Assembly: GCF_027214005.1 (NCBI RefSeq)
Contig: NZ_JAPWGY010000001.1
Coordinates: 744,001-808,000, forward strand
Reading direction: 5' to 3'
DNA: 64,000 bases
Origin: Kiloniella laminariae
GTDB taxonomy: Bacteria > Pseudomonadota > Alphaproteobacteria > Kiloniellales > Kiloniellaceae
The position numbers were made by a program, and so were the translations under genes. Of the stretch, positions 10,543 to 19,094 are shown piece by piece. Every line of letters begins with the position of its first letter. Position 1 is the stretch's first letter. The notes under the pieces were generated by a model. The model had not been told where the DNA came from. It was given only the letters and a program-made list of their open reading frames with translations, and searched no databases.

Positions 10543-11523
10543 ATGTTTTTATATCCTTTGCCCAAAGGTGCTCCCAACGGCGCTCAAGAACGCAGCAGAG
10601 AAATAACAAGATCCTTTCGCCGGGCGGTTTCACGTTCTCTTGCCGATAGTCTTTTCGGCTGGTGCCGGGGGACTCTCCGTGGCCTTGTTGGCGCTGCTGC
10701 CTTGGCAGGTGTCTTTTTCGCATTTGCTTCTGTTCAGTCTGCCGCGGCCCAGGAAAAGGCAACTGTGCAATCGTCTGTGACCAGGGACCCGCACAATATC
10801 GTCTTGTCTTTGGGCTTTTCCATCCCGCCCTATGTGATTGCCAACAGTAATCGCGGGGCCGAACTGGATATCGTGCGCGAGGCACTGGCGCTGGAAGGCT
10901 ATATAATTACCACCCGCTATGTGCCGAACAAACGCCGCAACATAGAATACAGCAGTGGTAACAGCGACGGTGCCCTGACTGTCAGCCCGAATGAGGCACT
11001 GCCGGGTTTTTATTCCAAGTCTTATATTACCTATCAAAACGTAGCGTTTTCGCTGGAAAAAAACCAATACGCGATCAGTTCTATTGCCGATCTGTCAGGC
11101 AAACGTGTCGTCGCTTTCCAGACGGCATCTGTGGTGCTGGGGCCCGAGTTCGGGGCCTTTGCCAAAAATAACAAGATGTATCGCGAGATTGCCAAACAAC
11201 GCGATCATGTGAGTCTGTTGTTCAATCGGCAAACCGATGTGATCATCGGGGATGTCAATATTCTGAACTGGCTGGTGAAAAACGGCAGCTATTCAAGCCA
11301 GACCAACAAAAACCAGCCGATGACAATTCATCGGATTTTCCCTCCGAGTCACAAGTTTGCTGTCTTCAGGGAGGAAGAGGTGACCCGGGCTTTTGACCGG
11401 GGTATCGCCGCGCTGAAAAAATCAGGCCGCTATGACGAGATCCTGAAAGACTATGACGTCTACCGCGCGCCGGGCGACGATCTGAGCTGGCGCACAAGGA
11501 AACACAAGCCCTTGACGTCATGA
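10543..11523 (+). CDS. Orphan periplasmic solute-binding protein (SBP_bac_3 type), copy 1
   Basis: The ATG at 10543 has GAGGTG six bases upstream; in-frame ATGs further up have no RBS. A long basic N-terminus precedes the signal helix (TLRGLVGAAALAGVFFAFASV) with cleavage near SAAAQEK. The mature 240 residues fit the family 3 amino-acid-binding fold: an early PPY motif, GAELDIVREALALEGY, and ISSIADLSGKRVVAFQTAS at the hinge. The block VPNKRRNIEYSSG is shared with copies 2 and 3. No ABC permease or ATPase gene is near, so it may feed a distant transporter or serve as a sensor. Ligand unknown. Confidence 0.75.
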   Translation: MFLYPLPKGAPNGAQERSREITRSFRRAVSRSLADSLFGWCRGTLRGLVGAAALAGVFFAFASVQSAAAQEKATVQSSVTRDPHNIVLSLGFSIPPYVIANSNRGAELDIVREALALEGYIITTRYVPNKRRNIEYSSGNSDGALTVSPNEALPGFYSKSYITYQNVAFSLEKNQYAISSIADLSGKRVVAFQTASVVLGPEFGAFAKNNKMYREIAKQRDHVSLLFNRQTDVIIGDVNILNWLVKNGSYSSQTNKNQPMTIHRIFPPSHKFAVFREEEVTRAFDRGIAALKKSGRYDEILKDYDVYRAPGDDLSWRTRKHKPLTS

Positions 11524-11732
11524 TGACCTGATCAGTGCCAGGTTCTGCCACAACTGTTTGTCACAAGATTTTTCTTTATGATTTTGCCAGATGGTTTTGT
11601 AAGGACGGGGCAATCAGACCAAGAGATTTTTGCCCCGGTTTTCCGCGCTTTCCTGCGCCTCAAACGGGGGGAGGGCAAGCTTTATCCTGTGTCAGGTTTT
11701 ATCTTATCGGTTGTTCTGCGAGAAGAAATGAA

Positions 11733-11775
11733 CGCCTGAGATTGTACTCTTAAAGTAATGTTAATTCTTCAGGCG
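11733..11775 (+). promoter_or_regulatory. Leader inverted repeat, unit 1
   Basis: CGCCTGA (11733-11739) and TCAGGCG (11769-11775) flank an AT-rich 29-nt segment. Further down, 11820-11849 can form a bulged hairpin around GCAT-CCCG-ATGC just before the RBS. Conservation in unit 2 suggests a functional 5' leader. Confidence 0.45.
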
Positions 11776-11870
11776 TGTAATCGTTATAAGAGATATTAAA
11801 GGCTGCCAAGCTGAGGTTTTGCCACCTGAGGCATCCCGATGCGGGGCATTTTCCCGAAAGAAGTTAAAAG

Positions 11871-12845
11871 ATGAATGTTATCTTTTGCCTATTCGGTTTT
11901 TCAGACTTTCGAAACAGCGTTTCCAGCTTTTCCAGCTTTTCTAGTTTTTCAAATTTTTCTCCGGGCGACAGAAAAGCTGGCGATTACAGGAAAACAGGTA
12001 AGGGATGGATTGCCCTGTTCCTGTTCTGGGGGGGGCTTTTCAGCTTCTGTTCTGGGGGGGGCGGGCCAGTTACAAGATCGTTTGCTGCCGAAGAAAGCGC
12101 CGTTGATGAAACAGGTACAGATGACAAGCTGGCAAGAACGGCCGTTTCTCTGTTGATGGTTTCTGCCACGCCGCCCTATATTGATGAAGATAACAACCGC
12201 GGGGCCGAGCTGGATCTGGTGCGGGAGGCGCTGGCGCTGGAGGGCTATCGGGTTGTTCCCCGTTTTGTCCCGAATAAGCGCCGAAATATTGAATACAGCA
12301 GCGGACGATACGATGGCGCCCTGACAGTCAGTCTGAACGATCAACTGGACGGCTGCTATTCCGACAGTTACCTCGCCTATCAGACTGTGGCTATTTCGTT
12401 GAGATCGCGGAAATTTTCTATTCGCAAGATTGATGACCTTGAAGGGAAAAGGGTGGTGGCTTTCCAGACGGCTTCGGTGATTCTGGGTCCTGAATTCACT
12501 TCTTTTGCCAGGGAAAACCGTAAATACCGGGAGGTCGCGAAACGGCGGGATCTCCTGCTGCTGCTGTTACGCGGTCATGCTGATGTGGTTGTCGGAGAAA
12601 TTAATATCGCGAACTGGATGCTCAAGCACGGTGATTATCCTGATCTGGTGGATGTGACACAGTCGCTTCGGGTACACAGGATTTTTCACCCCAGTGTCAA
12701 GTATGCCGTATTTACCGACCCGGCACTGTGCCAGGCTTTCAACCGGGGAATCGAGACTCTGCAACGTTCAGGTGACTACGACGAAACTTTACGGGCCTAT
12801 GGTATTTTGGGATATGAACTTGACGTCCTGATCAATGGCGGATAG
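11871..12845 (+). CDS. Orphan periplasmic solute-binding protein (SBP_bac_3 type), copy 2
   Basis: A 324-residue paralogue of the 10543 gene and near twin of the 13132 gene. Before the signal helix (GWIALFLFWGGLFSF) lies an unusual 45-residue N-region rich in Phe and Ser (SSFSSFSSFSNFS), encoded by a TTTTCCAGC microrepeat. Cleavage is probably near SFAAEES. The mature part has TPPYIDE, ELDLVREALALEGYRVV, VPNKRRNIEYSSGRYDGALT and the hinge DDLEGKRVVAFQTASVIL. No transporter partner lies nearby. The ATG at 11871 has AAAGAAG upstream. Confidence 0.75.
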   Translation: MNVIFCLFGFSDFRNSVSSFSSFSSFSNFSPGDRKAGDYRKTGKGWIALFLFWGGLFSFCSGGGGPVTRSFAAEESAVDETGTDDKLARTAVSLLMVSATPPYIDEDNNRGAELDLVREALALEGYRVVPRFVPNKRRNIEYSSGRYDGALTVSLNDQLDGCYSDSYLAYQTVAISLRSRKFSIRKIDDLEGKRVVAFQTASVILGPEFTSFARENRKYREVAKRRDLLLLLLRGHADVVVGEINIANWMLKHGDYPDLVDVTQSLRVHRIFHPSVKYAVFTDPALCQAFNRGIETLQRSGDYDETLRAYGILGYELDVLINGG

Positions 12846-12994
12846 GGGCTGAATCCGGTATGCCAGCTCAAAAACACCGGCGTGGCCTTTTGCCCCGAAC
12901 TTCTGAGCATTCCTAAGCCTGAATTGGATGGAGAGCATGCTTTATCCCGGGTTCAGATTTTAACTTATGGGTTGTTCTTTTTGAAAATAAAAAG

Positions 12995-13033
12995 CCTGAG
13001 ATTGTACTCTTAAAGTAATGTTAATTCTTCAGG
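12995..13033 (+). promoter_or_regulatory. Leader inverted repeat, unit 2
   Basis: This is the second copy of the 11733 element. The arms are reduced to CCTGA and TCAGG because the outer bases changed, but the loop sequence between them is identical to unit 1. Confidence 0.4.
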
Positions 13034-13131
13034 CGTGTAATTGTCAGGAGAGATAATTAAAAGGCTACCAAGCTGAGGTCTTGCCACCTGAGGCATCCCG
13101 ATGCGGGGCATTTCCCGAAAGAAGTACAAAG

Positions 13132-14106
13132 ATGAAAGATATCTTTTGCCTATTCGGTTTTTCAGACTTTCGAAACAGCTTTTCCAGCTTTTCCAGCTTT
13201 TCTAGTTTTTCAAATTTTTCTCCGGGCGACAGAAAAGCTGGCGATTACAGGAAAACAGGTAAGGGATGGATTGCCCTGTTCCTGCTCTGGGGGGGGCTTT
13301 TCAGCTTCTGCTCTGGCTGGGATGGACTTTATTCTTCTGCCTTTGCCGGCGATGACCCGACACCAGAACAGGCAAGCACCGGGGACAATCTGTCTGCCAG
13401 AGAGATTACGCTCCTGATGGTTTCTGCCACGCCACCCTATATCGATGAAGCTCAGAGCCGCGGGGTCGAGCTGGATCTGGTGCGGGAGGCGCTGGCGCTG
13501 GAAGGCTATCGGGTTATTCCCCGCTTTGTCCCGAGCAAGCGCCGAAATGTTGAATACAGCAGCGGGCGATATGATGGCGCCCTGACCGTCAGTCTGAATG
13601 ATCAGCTGGAGGGCTGTTATTCCGACAGCTACATCACCTATCAGAATGTGGCTCTTTCGTTGAGGGCGCGGAAATTTTCCATTCGCAAGATTGCCGATCT
13701 CGAGGGGAAAAGAGTGGTGGCTTTCCAGACGGCTTCGGTGATTCTGGAGCCTGAATTCACTTCATTTGCGAAGAAGAACAGCCAATATCGGGAGATTGCG
13801 AAACGGCGGGATCTCCTGACTCTGTTGTTTCGCGATCATGCCGATGTGGTTGTCGGAGAGCTTAATATCCTGAACTGGTTGATAAAAAACGGTGAATATC
13901 CCGATCTGGTGGATGTGACGCAGCCGCTTGCGGTCCACCGGGTTTTCCGCCCCAGTGTCAAGTACGCCGTGTTCACCGACCCGGTGCTGTGCCAGGCCTT
14001 CAACCGGGGGATTGCGGTTCTGCATCGTTCAGGCGGGTATGACAAAACCTTCCGGACTTACGGAATTCTGGGATATGACCTCGACGTTCTGACCAATGGC
14101 GGATAA
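13132..14106 (+). CDS. Orphan periplasmic solute-binding protein (SBP_bac_3 type), copy 3
   Basis: A 324-residue twin of copy 2. The ATG at 13132 corresponds exactly to the start of copy 2; the frame is open to 13081, but that stretch is the duplicated leader hairpin. It shows the same Phe/Ser-rich pre-signal segment, a signal helix (GWIALFLLWGGLFSF), and mature motifs TPPYIDE, VELDLVREALALEGY, RRNVEYSSGRYDGALT and DLEGKRVVAFQTASV. Differences cluster in the mature N-terminus and C-terminal lobe, consistent with changed ligand preference after duplication. Confidence 0.75.
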   Translation: MKDIFCLFGFSDFRNSFSSFSSFSSFSNFSPGDRKAGDYRKTGKGWIALFLLWGGLFSFCSGWDGLYSSAFAGDDPTPEQASTGDNLSAREITLLMVSATPPYIDEAQSRGVELDLVREALALEGYRVIPRFVPSKRRNVEYSSGRYDGALTVSLNDQLEGCYSDSYITYQNVALSLRARKFSIRKIADLEGKRVVAFQTASVILEPEFTSFAKKNSQYREIAKRRDLLTLLFRDHADVVVGELNILNWLIKNGEYPDLVDVTQPLAVHRVFRPSVKYAVFTDPVLCQAFNRGIAVLHRSGGYDKTFRTYGILGYDLDVLTNGG

Positions 14107-14212
14107 GGGGAAGATCAAGCTTCCGCTATAAAGTCCCCGGGCTGAATCTGGCTTGCCAGCCCCAAAATACCGGAGTAGCGTTTTTTCAGAAAAATTCAAC
14201 TTCGGGGTGATC

Positions 14213-14986
14213 ATGCTGCGCGCTTCTGTTCTTTACTCACTGGTTCTGTTTTCTGGTGCCGCTGGACTGTCCGGCTTTGCTGTTGCGGATGAACCCGCGC
14301 CCAAGCTGGGGCCGTTTGCCGTGCCGATTACCACGGACGCGGGCTTTCTGCGGACCAGTCCGGCCCCGGATTACTGGGCCTTTGCCTCTTACGTCAAGCC
14401 GCAGTTCACCAGCAGCGCCTGTTCCATCGCCACGGTAACCGCCACACTCAATGGCCTGCGCGGCCTGCCGCCCCATGCCGAAGACACTGTGACCACCCAG
14501 CCCGCCTTGCTCGAACTGGTGGCTGATCCGGTCTGGAGCGCGGTTTCTGCCGAAGACGGCGACGGCGTGATGTTTGACCAGCTGGAAGACTTCACCAGAA
14601 AGGCCGTTCATGCCCTGGCCCAGCAGGACGCCCGGCTCGCCAGCTGGCAGGTTACCAGCTGGAAACCCGCCACCAATGATGCAGCCACCCTTGCCAGCCT
14701 GCGCGCGCAACTGGCCAAAAACGAAGCCTCTGCCGATGACGCCCTGATGATCTATTTCAACCAGGGGGTTTTGACCGGCGATTGGGACGGCCCGCATATC
14801 TCGCTGATCGGGGCCTATGACGCGGCGCAGGACCGGGTGCTGATCCTCGAGGTTGATCAGGAATGGTACATTCCCTACTGGTCGCCCGTGCCCAAACTGC
14901 TCGAAGCCATGCTCAAACCCACCTCCGCCGACCACGGCGTCCTCGAAGGCCAGACCGGCGGCTTTGTCGGCATCAGCAAGCTGTAA
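14213..14986 (+). CDS. Secreted phytochelatin-synthase-like cysteine peptidase
   Basis: A 257-residue protein with a signal peptide (VLYSLVLFSGAAGLSGFAVA). The papain-like triad of the phytochelatin synthase family can be placed: Cys70 in SSACSIATVTATLN, His195 in GPHISLIGAYD and Asp215 in LILEVDQEWYIPYW. Bacterial members lack the plant metal-sensing domain and mostly hydrolyse glutathione to gamma-Glu-Cys and glycine. The export signal implies a periplasmic role, perhaps on glutathione or similar peptides. The ATG at 14213 follows GGGGTGAT; upstream in-frame codons belong to the duplicated SBP flank. It follows copy 3 in the same direction by about 105 bp. Confidence 0.82.
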   Translation: MLRASVLYSLVLFSGAAGLSGFAVADEPAPKLGPFAVPITTDAGFLRTSPAPDYWAFASYVKPQFTSSACSIATVTATLNGLRGLPPHAEDTVTTQPALLELVADPVWSAVSAEDGDGVMFDQLEDFTRKAVHALAQQDARLASWQVTSWKPATNDAATLASLRAQLAKNEASADDALMIYFNQGVLTGDWDGPHISLIGAYDAAQDRVLILEVDQEWYIPYWSPVPKLLEAMLKPTSADHGVLEGQTGGFVGISKL

Positions 14987-15041
14987 AGGGGAGAGTGTTT
15001 CCGGGGCAGTGCATATTACCTGATATGCATTATCTGGAGAA

Positions 15042-15060
15042 ATGTGTATCAAATGATATT
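15042..15060. promoter_or_regulatory. Putative operator ATGTGTATCAAATGATATT (mbm cassette)
   Basis: TATCA-AA-TGATA is a near-perfect palindrome in the AT-rich promoter region of the mobile mystery A/B genes. A second half-like copy (TGTGTATCATTAAA) lies near 15078-15091. The 19-mer differs by one base from the element in front of the RES-Xre cassette at 41536-41554. Confidence 0.5.
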
Positions 15061-15120
15061 CGTTCTGTCATTAATTGTGTATCATTAAATTGACAAAAAG
15101 TAGTAAATTGTATATTGTTT

Positions 15121-15132
15121 AATATGCATATT
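15121..15132. promoter_or_regulatory. Palindrome AATATGCATATT before mobile mystery protein A
   Basis: A perfect 12-bp palindrome lies 27 bp upstream of the start codon; an ATATGCAT core also occurs at 15023-15030. It is a plausible autoregulatory site for the Xre-type product. Confidence 0.4.
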
Positions 15133-15158
15133 TCTGAATTGTTCAAAGGTGTCAGGCG

Positions 15159-15623
15159 ATGAGTGTCAGGGAAACCGCCAGAAAACAGTATCTGCGGCTG
15201 GTTGACGGGGCGGCGGCCCAACTGGCCGATCTCGCCCGGCCCGCCGAGGGCTGGCTGGTGAGCCTGCGCAAGGCGCTGGGCATGTCCGGGGCTGATGTGG
15301 CCCGGCGCATGGGGGTGACCCGCAGTGCGGTCTATCAGGCAGAGCGCAATGAACGCGACGGCGCGATCACCTTGGCCCAGATGGAAAAGCTTGCCAGCGC
15401 ACTGGGCGGACGTTTTGTCTATGCGATTGTGCCCGAAGGCAGCGTTGACGCGGTGTTACAGGCCCAGGCCTATAACAAGGCCGAAGCCCGCATCCGTCGG
15501 GCCAGCGCCCAGATGGCCCTGGAAAGCCAGGCGCTGCCCGAAGGCGAAACCCGGCGCAGGATCGCGGAGCTTGCCCGGGAACTGGTCCGCGACAGGCCGT
15601 CCGATTTCTGGCAGACCCGGTGA
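15159..15623 (+). CDS. Mobile mystery protein A (Xre-type antitoxin/regulator)
   Basis: A 154-residue protein with a helix-turn-helix at about residues 42-75 (LGMSGADVARRMGVTRSAVYQAE), preceded by the family's N-terminal AEGWLVSLRKALGMS. This is the pattern of mobile mystery protein A, which nearly always sits directly before mobile mystery protein B. The pair is scattered among bacteria and behaves like a toxin-antitoxin module, with A the likely antitoxin and autorepressor. The AT-rich promoter holds several palindromes. The 3' end runs into a short tandem duplication (GACCCGGTGAACG). Confidence 0.85.
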   Translation: MSVRETARKQYLRLVDGAAAQLADLARPAEGWLVSLRKALGMSGADVARRMGVTRSAVYQAERNERDGAITLAQMEKLASALGGRFVYAIVPEGSVDAVLQAQAYNKAEARIRRASAQMALESQALPEGETRRRIAELARELVRDRPSDFWQTR

Positions 15624-15677
15624 ACGTAGACCCGGTGAACGCAGGCAGGGTGAAAAACGCGGAGGGAGCATTGAGGC

Positions 15678-16265
15678 ATGAACTTTGTTGAGCCCGATGG
15701 GGCCACGCCGCTTGATCCCGATGAACGCCTCGGCCTGAAGTTCAGCCACATCACCACGCGCGGCGAGTTGGACGAGTTGGAACAGGCCAACATCGAACAG
15801 GCGCTGGGCTGGCTGTCGCGCCGCCGGGGCGGGGATATCCTTGACGATGCTTTTGTAAGAAAGCTGCACAAACGTCTGTTTGGCGAGGTCTGGAGCTGGG
15901 CAGGGGAATACCGCCAGAGTGAGAAGAATATCGGCGTTGATCCGCTGCAGATCCCGGTACAGCTGCGGATGTTGCTGGATGACGCGCGCTTTTGGGCAGA
16001 AAACCGGACCTATGTGCCGCTGGAAGCCGCCGCGCGGTTCCACCATCGCATGGTCCAGATCCACCCCTTCGCCAATGGCAACGGTCGCCACGCCCGCATT
16101 GCCACGGATATCATGCTCGAAGACCATTACAAGCATCCGCCGATCCTTTGGGTCAGCGGCCTTGACCTGCTGGCCGACAGCAACAGACGCACAAGCTATA
16201 TCTCGGCTCTCCGCGCCGCGGATGCGGGTGATATAATGCCGTTGCTGGATTTTGTGGGCGGGTGA
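15678..16265 (+). CDS. Mobile mystery protein B (Fic domain, likely toxin)
   Basis: A 195-residue Fic-family protein. The catalytic motif HPFANGNGR spans His129-Arg137, and it conforms to HPFxxGNGR, so AMP (or another nucleotide) transfer activity is expected. The N-terminal GATPLDPDERLGL and the W-rich GEVWSWAGEYR segment are typical of mobile mystery protein B. It lies 54 bp after protein A on the same strand. No inhibitory (S/T)xxxE(G/N) helix is obvious within the chain, so control probably comes from protein A, which is an inference. Confidence 0.88.
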   Translation: MNFVEPDGATPLDPDERLGLKFSHITTRGELDELEQANIEQALGWLSRRRGGDILDDAFVRKLHKRLFGEVWSWAGEYRQSEKNIGVDPLQIPVQLRMLLDDARFWAENRTYVPLEAAARFHHRMVQIHPFANGNGRHARIATDIMLEDHYKHPPILWVSGLDLLADSNRRTSYISALRAADAGDIMPLLDFVGG

Positions 16266-16311
16266 GGTAAAATCATTTGGCTTTAAAAGGCAGGTTTATC
16301 ACTTGCTATTT

Positions 16312-16977
16312 CTATACCATTATCGGTCCGTACATTCCTGTGTTAATTAAAGAATTCCAAATTTTCTTTAATGTCAGGCCTGTTTCCTGATCTACAAATA
16401 AAGAGGAACGGCTTCCATGTGGAGTGCCAAGAAAATATGGGCTCATTGTTTCCCAAGTTTCGGCAAATTGAGCATCTCGCCATTTTCGAAATTCTTGTTC
16501 GATTAGTAATGGTAATGCGAGTGATTTAGGAATAGTTCCTTTTAAACCCAATGGCTTATACCACTCGCAACGGACAAGAATTGCAGTAGTCCCGGTATTA
16601 TAAAGTTCTAAATCAAGTTTTTCTGCTGAAATATGGGCATCTTTGTTGTCTGGCAATTCGTCAACAGAACGGACAACAGCTTCCCAGTCACCGTAAGGAC
16701 AGGTAATAAATCCATTAACAAAGTATATTGTATGGTCCAAACCTTTATAGCCACATTCCGCACTAGGTTTAGTTATGGGAAAATGAGTTTCTCTATTATT
16801 TGAAACCAAGGGATGCCATGAAGGATAGCTTTCTACAACCGGGCCACACTTATCAATAATATCAATAATTACTTCTTTAGATCGTGGTCTTTCTGTAGCG
16901 CTTATTCCCTTTGGAATTAAGTAATTCAAAGCTTTTTCAAGACCATTTTGCTCTGCTTCATTAGCTCTGAATGCCAT
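16312..16977 (-). CDS. AT-rich orphan protein of unknown function, 221 aa
   Basis: The second ATG (16977) is preferred because AAGGA lies 8 nt upstream; the first (16995) has none. Codon use is much more AT-rich than in the flanking SelO and mobile mystery genes, which suggests recent acquisition. The protein is soluble, with conserved-looking W and H positions (YPSWHPLVSNNRETH, TPHGSRSSLF), and no motif I can name. Lying next to a mobile cassette, it may be cargo of the same transfer. Confidence 0.55.
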   Translation of the reverse strand: MAFRANEAEQNGLEKALNYLIPKGISATERPRSKEVIIDIIDKCGPVVESYPSWHPLVSNNRETHFPITKPSAECGYKGLDHTIYFVNGFITCPYGDWEAVVRSVDELPDNKDAHISAEKLDLELYNTGTTAILVRCEWYKPLGLKGTIPKSLALPLLIEQEFRKWRDAQFAETWETMSPYFLGTPHGSRSSLFVDQETGLTLKKIWNSLINTGMYGPIMV

Positions 16978-17122
16978 AAGAAAATTCCTTGTCATAATAT
17001 ATTAATTCTACGCACAAAAATACAATTTTATGCGAAATATGTCAATATAATGTTGTTGAGAAAATCCTCGCAATTTTAAAGAATGGCCCCAGGATGTCGA
17101 TAAAGACAGAGTATTTTCCGCT

Positions 17123-18802
17123 CTACGTCCCGCAAAAAGTCCGGTACGGCCTGTTGTCCGTTGGCGGGGTTTCGAAATTGGCGTTTTCGGGCTGTTCTTC
17201 GTAGGGGCGGGAGAGGATCGCGAGCAGTTTTTCGAAGGGGGCGAAGTCGCCGGACTGGGCGGCGCTGATCATTTCCTCGACCCGGTGGTTGCGCGGGATA
17301 AAGACCGGGTTGAGTCTTTGCATGATTTTCAGGCGCTCTGCCGGGCTGCTGGCCTCTTGCGACAGGCGCTTGTGCCAGAGGGTCAGCCAGCCCGAGGCGG
17401 GGTCGCTCAGCGCTGTCGGGGCGGCAAAGAGGGCGGCGAGATCGCTTTCCGCGTTGCTGCTTGCTGTTGCTCCGGTTTTGTCTTCTGTGGTCCTGTCTTC
17501 TGCGGCCTTGTTCGCTGCTGGTTTTTTTGCTGGTGTTCCCTTTGACGCTGGCCCCGCCGGGGCTGTGTCAGCCGGGGCTGTCAGTGCGGCGGCGCAGCGG
17601 GTGAGGTGGCGGAAGAACAGGGTAAAGTCGACCTCCTGATTATCCAGCAGTTCCAGTGTGGTCTCGACAAAGGCGCTGTCGCCTTCTTGCGGGGTGAGCA
17701 GGCCGAGTTTGCGGCCAAAACCTTCGTAAAAGGCTTTCTGGAAGGCGGGCTCAAAGCTGTTGACCGCTTCCTGGATCTCGGCGACGTCGATATTGCCCTC
17801 GGCATCTGCGGGCAGCAGCGGCACCAGCGACTGGGCGAGGCGCGAGAGGTTCCAGTGGGCAATGGCGGGCTGGTTCGACCAGGCGTAACGCCCGCCTTCG
17901 TCAATCGAGCTGAAGACCGTGGCCGGATCAAAGCGGTCGATAAAGGCGCAGGGGCCAAAGTCGATGGTCTCGCCCGCCACCGACATGTTGTCGGTGTTCA
18001 TCACGCCGTGGATAAAGCCGACCTGCATCCAGCGGGCCACCAGCTCGGCCTGTCTGGCGGCGACGGCCCAGATCAGGGCGATAGCGGGGTGCGTGGCCGG
18101 GTGGGTGCCGGGCGTTGTTTGGGTGGCAGACTGTCCAAGGGATTTCAGTTCGGGATAGTGGCGCTCGATCACATGGTCGAGCAGGATCTGCAACGCACCG
18201 ACGTCCTGGCGGGAATAGTGATACTGAAAGGTACCGACGCGGATATGGCTTTGCGCCACGCGGGTGAGGATGGCCCCGGGCAAAGTGGTTTCGCGGAACA
18301 CCGGATCGCCCGTGGTCACTGCCGCCAGTGCCCGGGTGGTGGGAATGCCCAGCGTGGCCATGGCTTCGCTGACCAGATATTCGCGCAGCACAGGCCCCAG
18401 TGCCGCCCGGCCATCGCCGTTGCGCGAATAGGGCGTGCGGCCCGAGCCCTTGAGCTGGATATCGCGGCGGATGCCGTCCTTGCCGATGACTTCACCCAGC
18501 AGAATGGCGCGGCCATCACCCAGCCGCGGGCTCCAGCCGCCAAACTGATGCCCGGCATAGACGGCGGCGAGCGGTTCTGCGCCCTCGGGGATCGCGTTTC
18601 CGGCGAGGGCGGCGATGCCTTCATCCGAAGCAAGAGCTTCAGCCGAAATACCCAGCAGATCAGCCAGATTTTCGTTGACCTTGATCAGGGCCGGGGCCGA
18701 AACCGGCTGCGGGTTCAGTTTGGTATAAAAGACCTCGTGCAGCCGGGCAAAGCTGTTGTCGAAAGGAATCTGCAGGCGGGGGGCGGGTTTTTTTGAAGTC
18801 AC
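17123..18802 (-). CDS. selO: Protein adenylyltransferase SelO (YdiU)
   Basis: A 559-residue SelO pseudokinase-fold enzyme that transfers AMP to Ser, Thr or Tyr of target proteins. Visible family blocks are YAGHQFGGWSPRLGDGRAILLGE, KGSGRTPYSRNGDGRA, REYLVSEAMATLGIPTTRAL, the metal-binding MNTDNMSVAGETIDFGPCAF and the C-terminal Cys of YRTFCGT, which equals the Sec position of eukaryotic SelO. An unusual low-complexity insert rich in Ala, Pro, Lys and Thr lies at about residues 410-460, between two conserved parts. Monocistronic, divergent from the H-NOX operon. Confidence 0.95.
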   Translation of the reverse strand: MTSKKPAPRLQIPFDNSFARLHEVFYTKLNPQPVSAPALIKVNENLADLLGISAEALASDEGIAALAGNAIPEGAEPLAAVYAGHQFGGWSPRLGDGRAILLGEVIGKDGIRRDIQLKGSGRTPYSRNGDGRAALGPVLREYLVSEAMATLGIPTTRALAAVTTGDPVFRETTLPGAILTRVAQSHIRVGTFQYHYSRQDVGALQILLDHVIERHYPELKSLGQSATQTTPGTHPATHPAIALIWAVAARQAELVARWMQVGFIHGVMNTDNMSVAGETIDFGPCAFIDRFDPATVFSSIDEGGRYAWSNQPAIAHWNLSRLAQSLVPLLPADAEGNIDVAEIQEAVNSFEPAFQKAFYEGFGRKLGLLTPQEGDSAFVETTLELLDNQEVDFTLFFRHLTRCAAALTAPADTAPAGPASKGTPAKKPAANKAAEDRTTEDKTGATASSNAESDLAALFAAPTALSDPASGWLTLWHKRLSQEASSPAERLKIMQRLNPVFIPRNHRVEEMISAAQSGDFAPFEKLLAILSRPYEEQPENANFETPPTDNRPYRTFCGT

Positions 18803-19094
18803 GGCGGTTACTCTTGTTTTCTTTGGGCGCGAGAGGTTCTGTACCAGAGATAGTATCGCGCGACCAGAAATGCCAAAACTATTCCTGTTATTGCCTTATT
18901 CGCATTCCTGCTTTCTGGCGACAGAATGACGGGCCGGGAGCAGGGACACTTCAATATTCATTAAGACAAAGCTGCTAGTCTGTTATGCTGGTGCAAGAGG
19001 CAAGACGCTTTTTCTTCTGTTGCTGCAATTTCCGGGTATGGGCTTGTCATGCCATCACCCTGGTACCGCAAACCCTGTTAAGGGGAGAGTCAGG

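Larger units (their letters stand above)
11673..14195. repeat. 1.26-kb tandem duplication (two units)
   Basis: Unit 1 (about 11673-12935) and unit 2 (about 12936-14195) are collinear at an offset of 1260 bp. Each holds a 5' leader, a solute-binding-protein gene and the 3' flank (GGGCTGAATC, then GCCAG, then ACCGG). The leader and first 60 codons are nearly identical, while the mature domains have diverged more. Confidence 0.85.

Noticed and set aside
17606-18796. Plus-strand frame of 396 codons opposite selO
   Set aside because: SelO on the minus strand has unmistakable motifs; the opposite frame shows only shadow composition.
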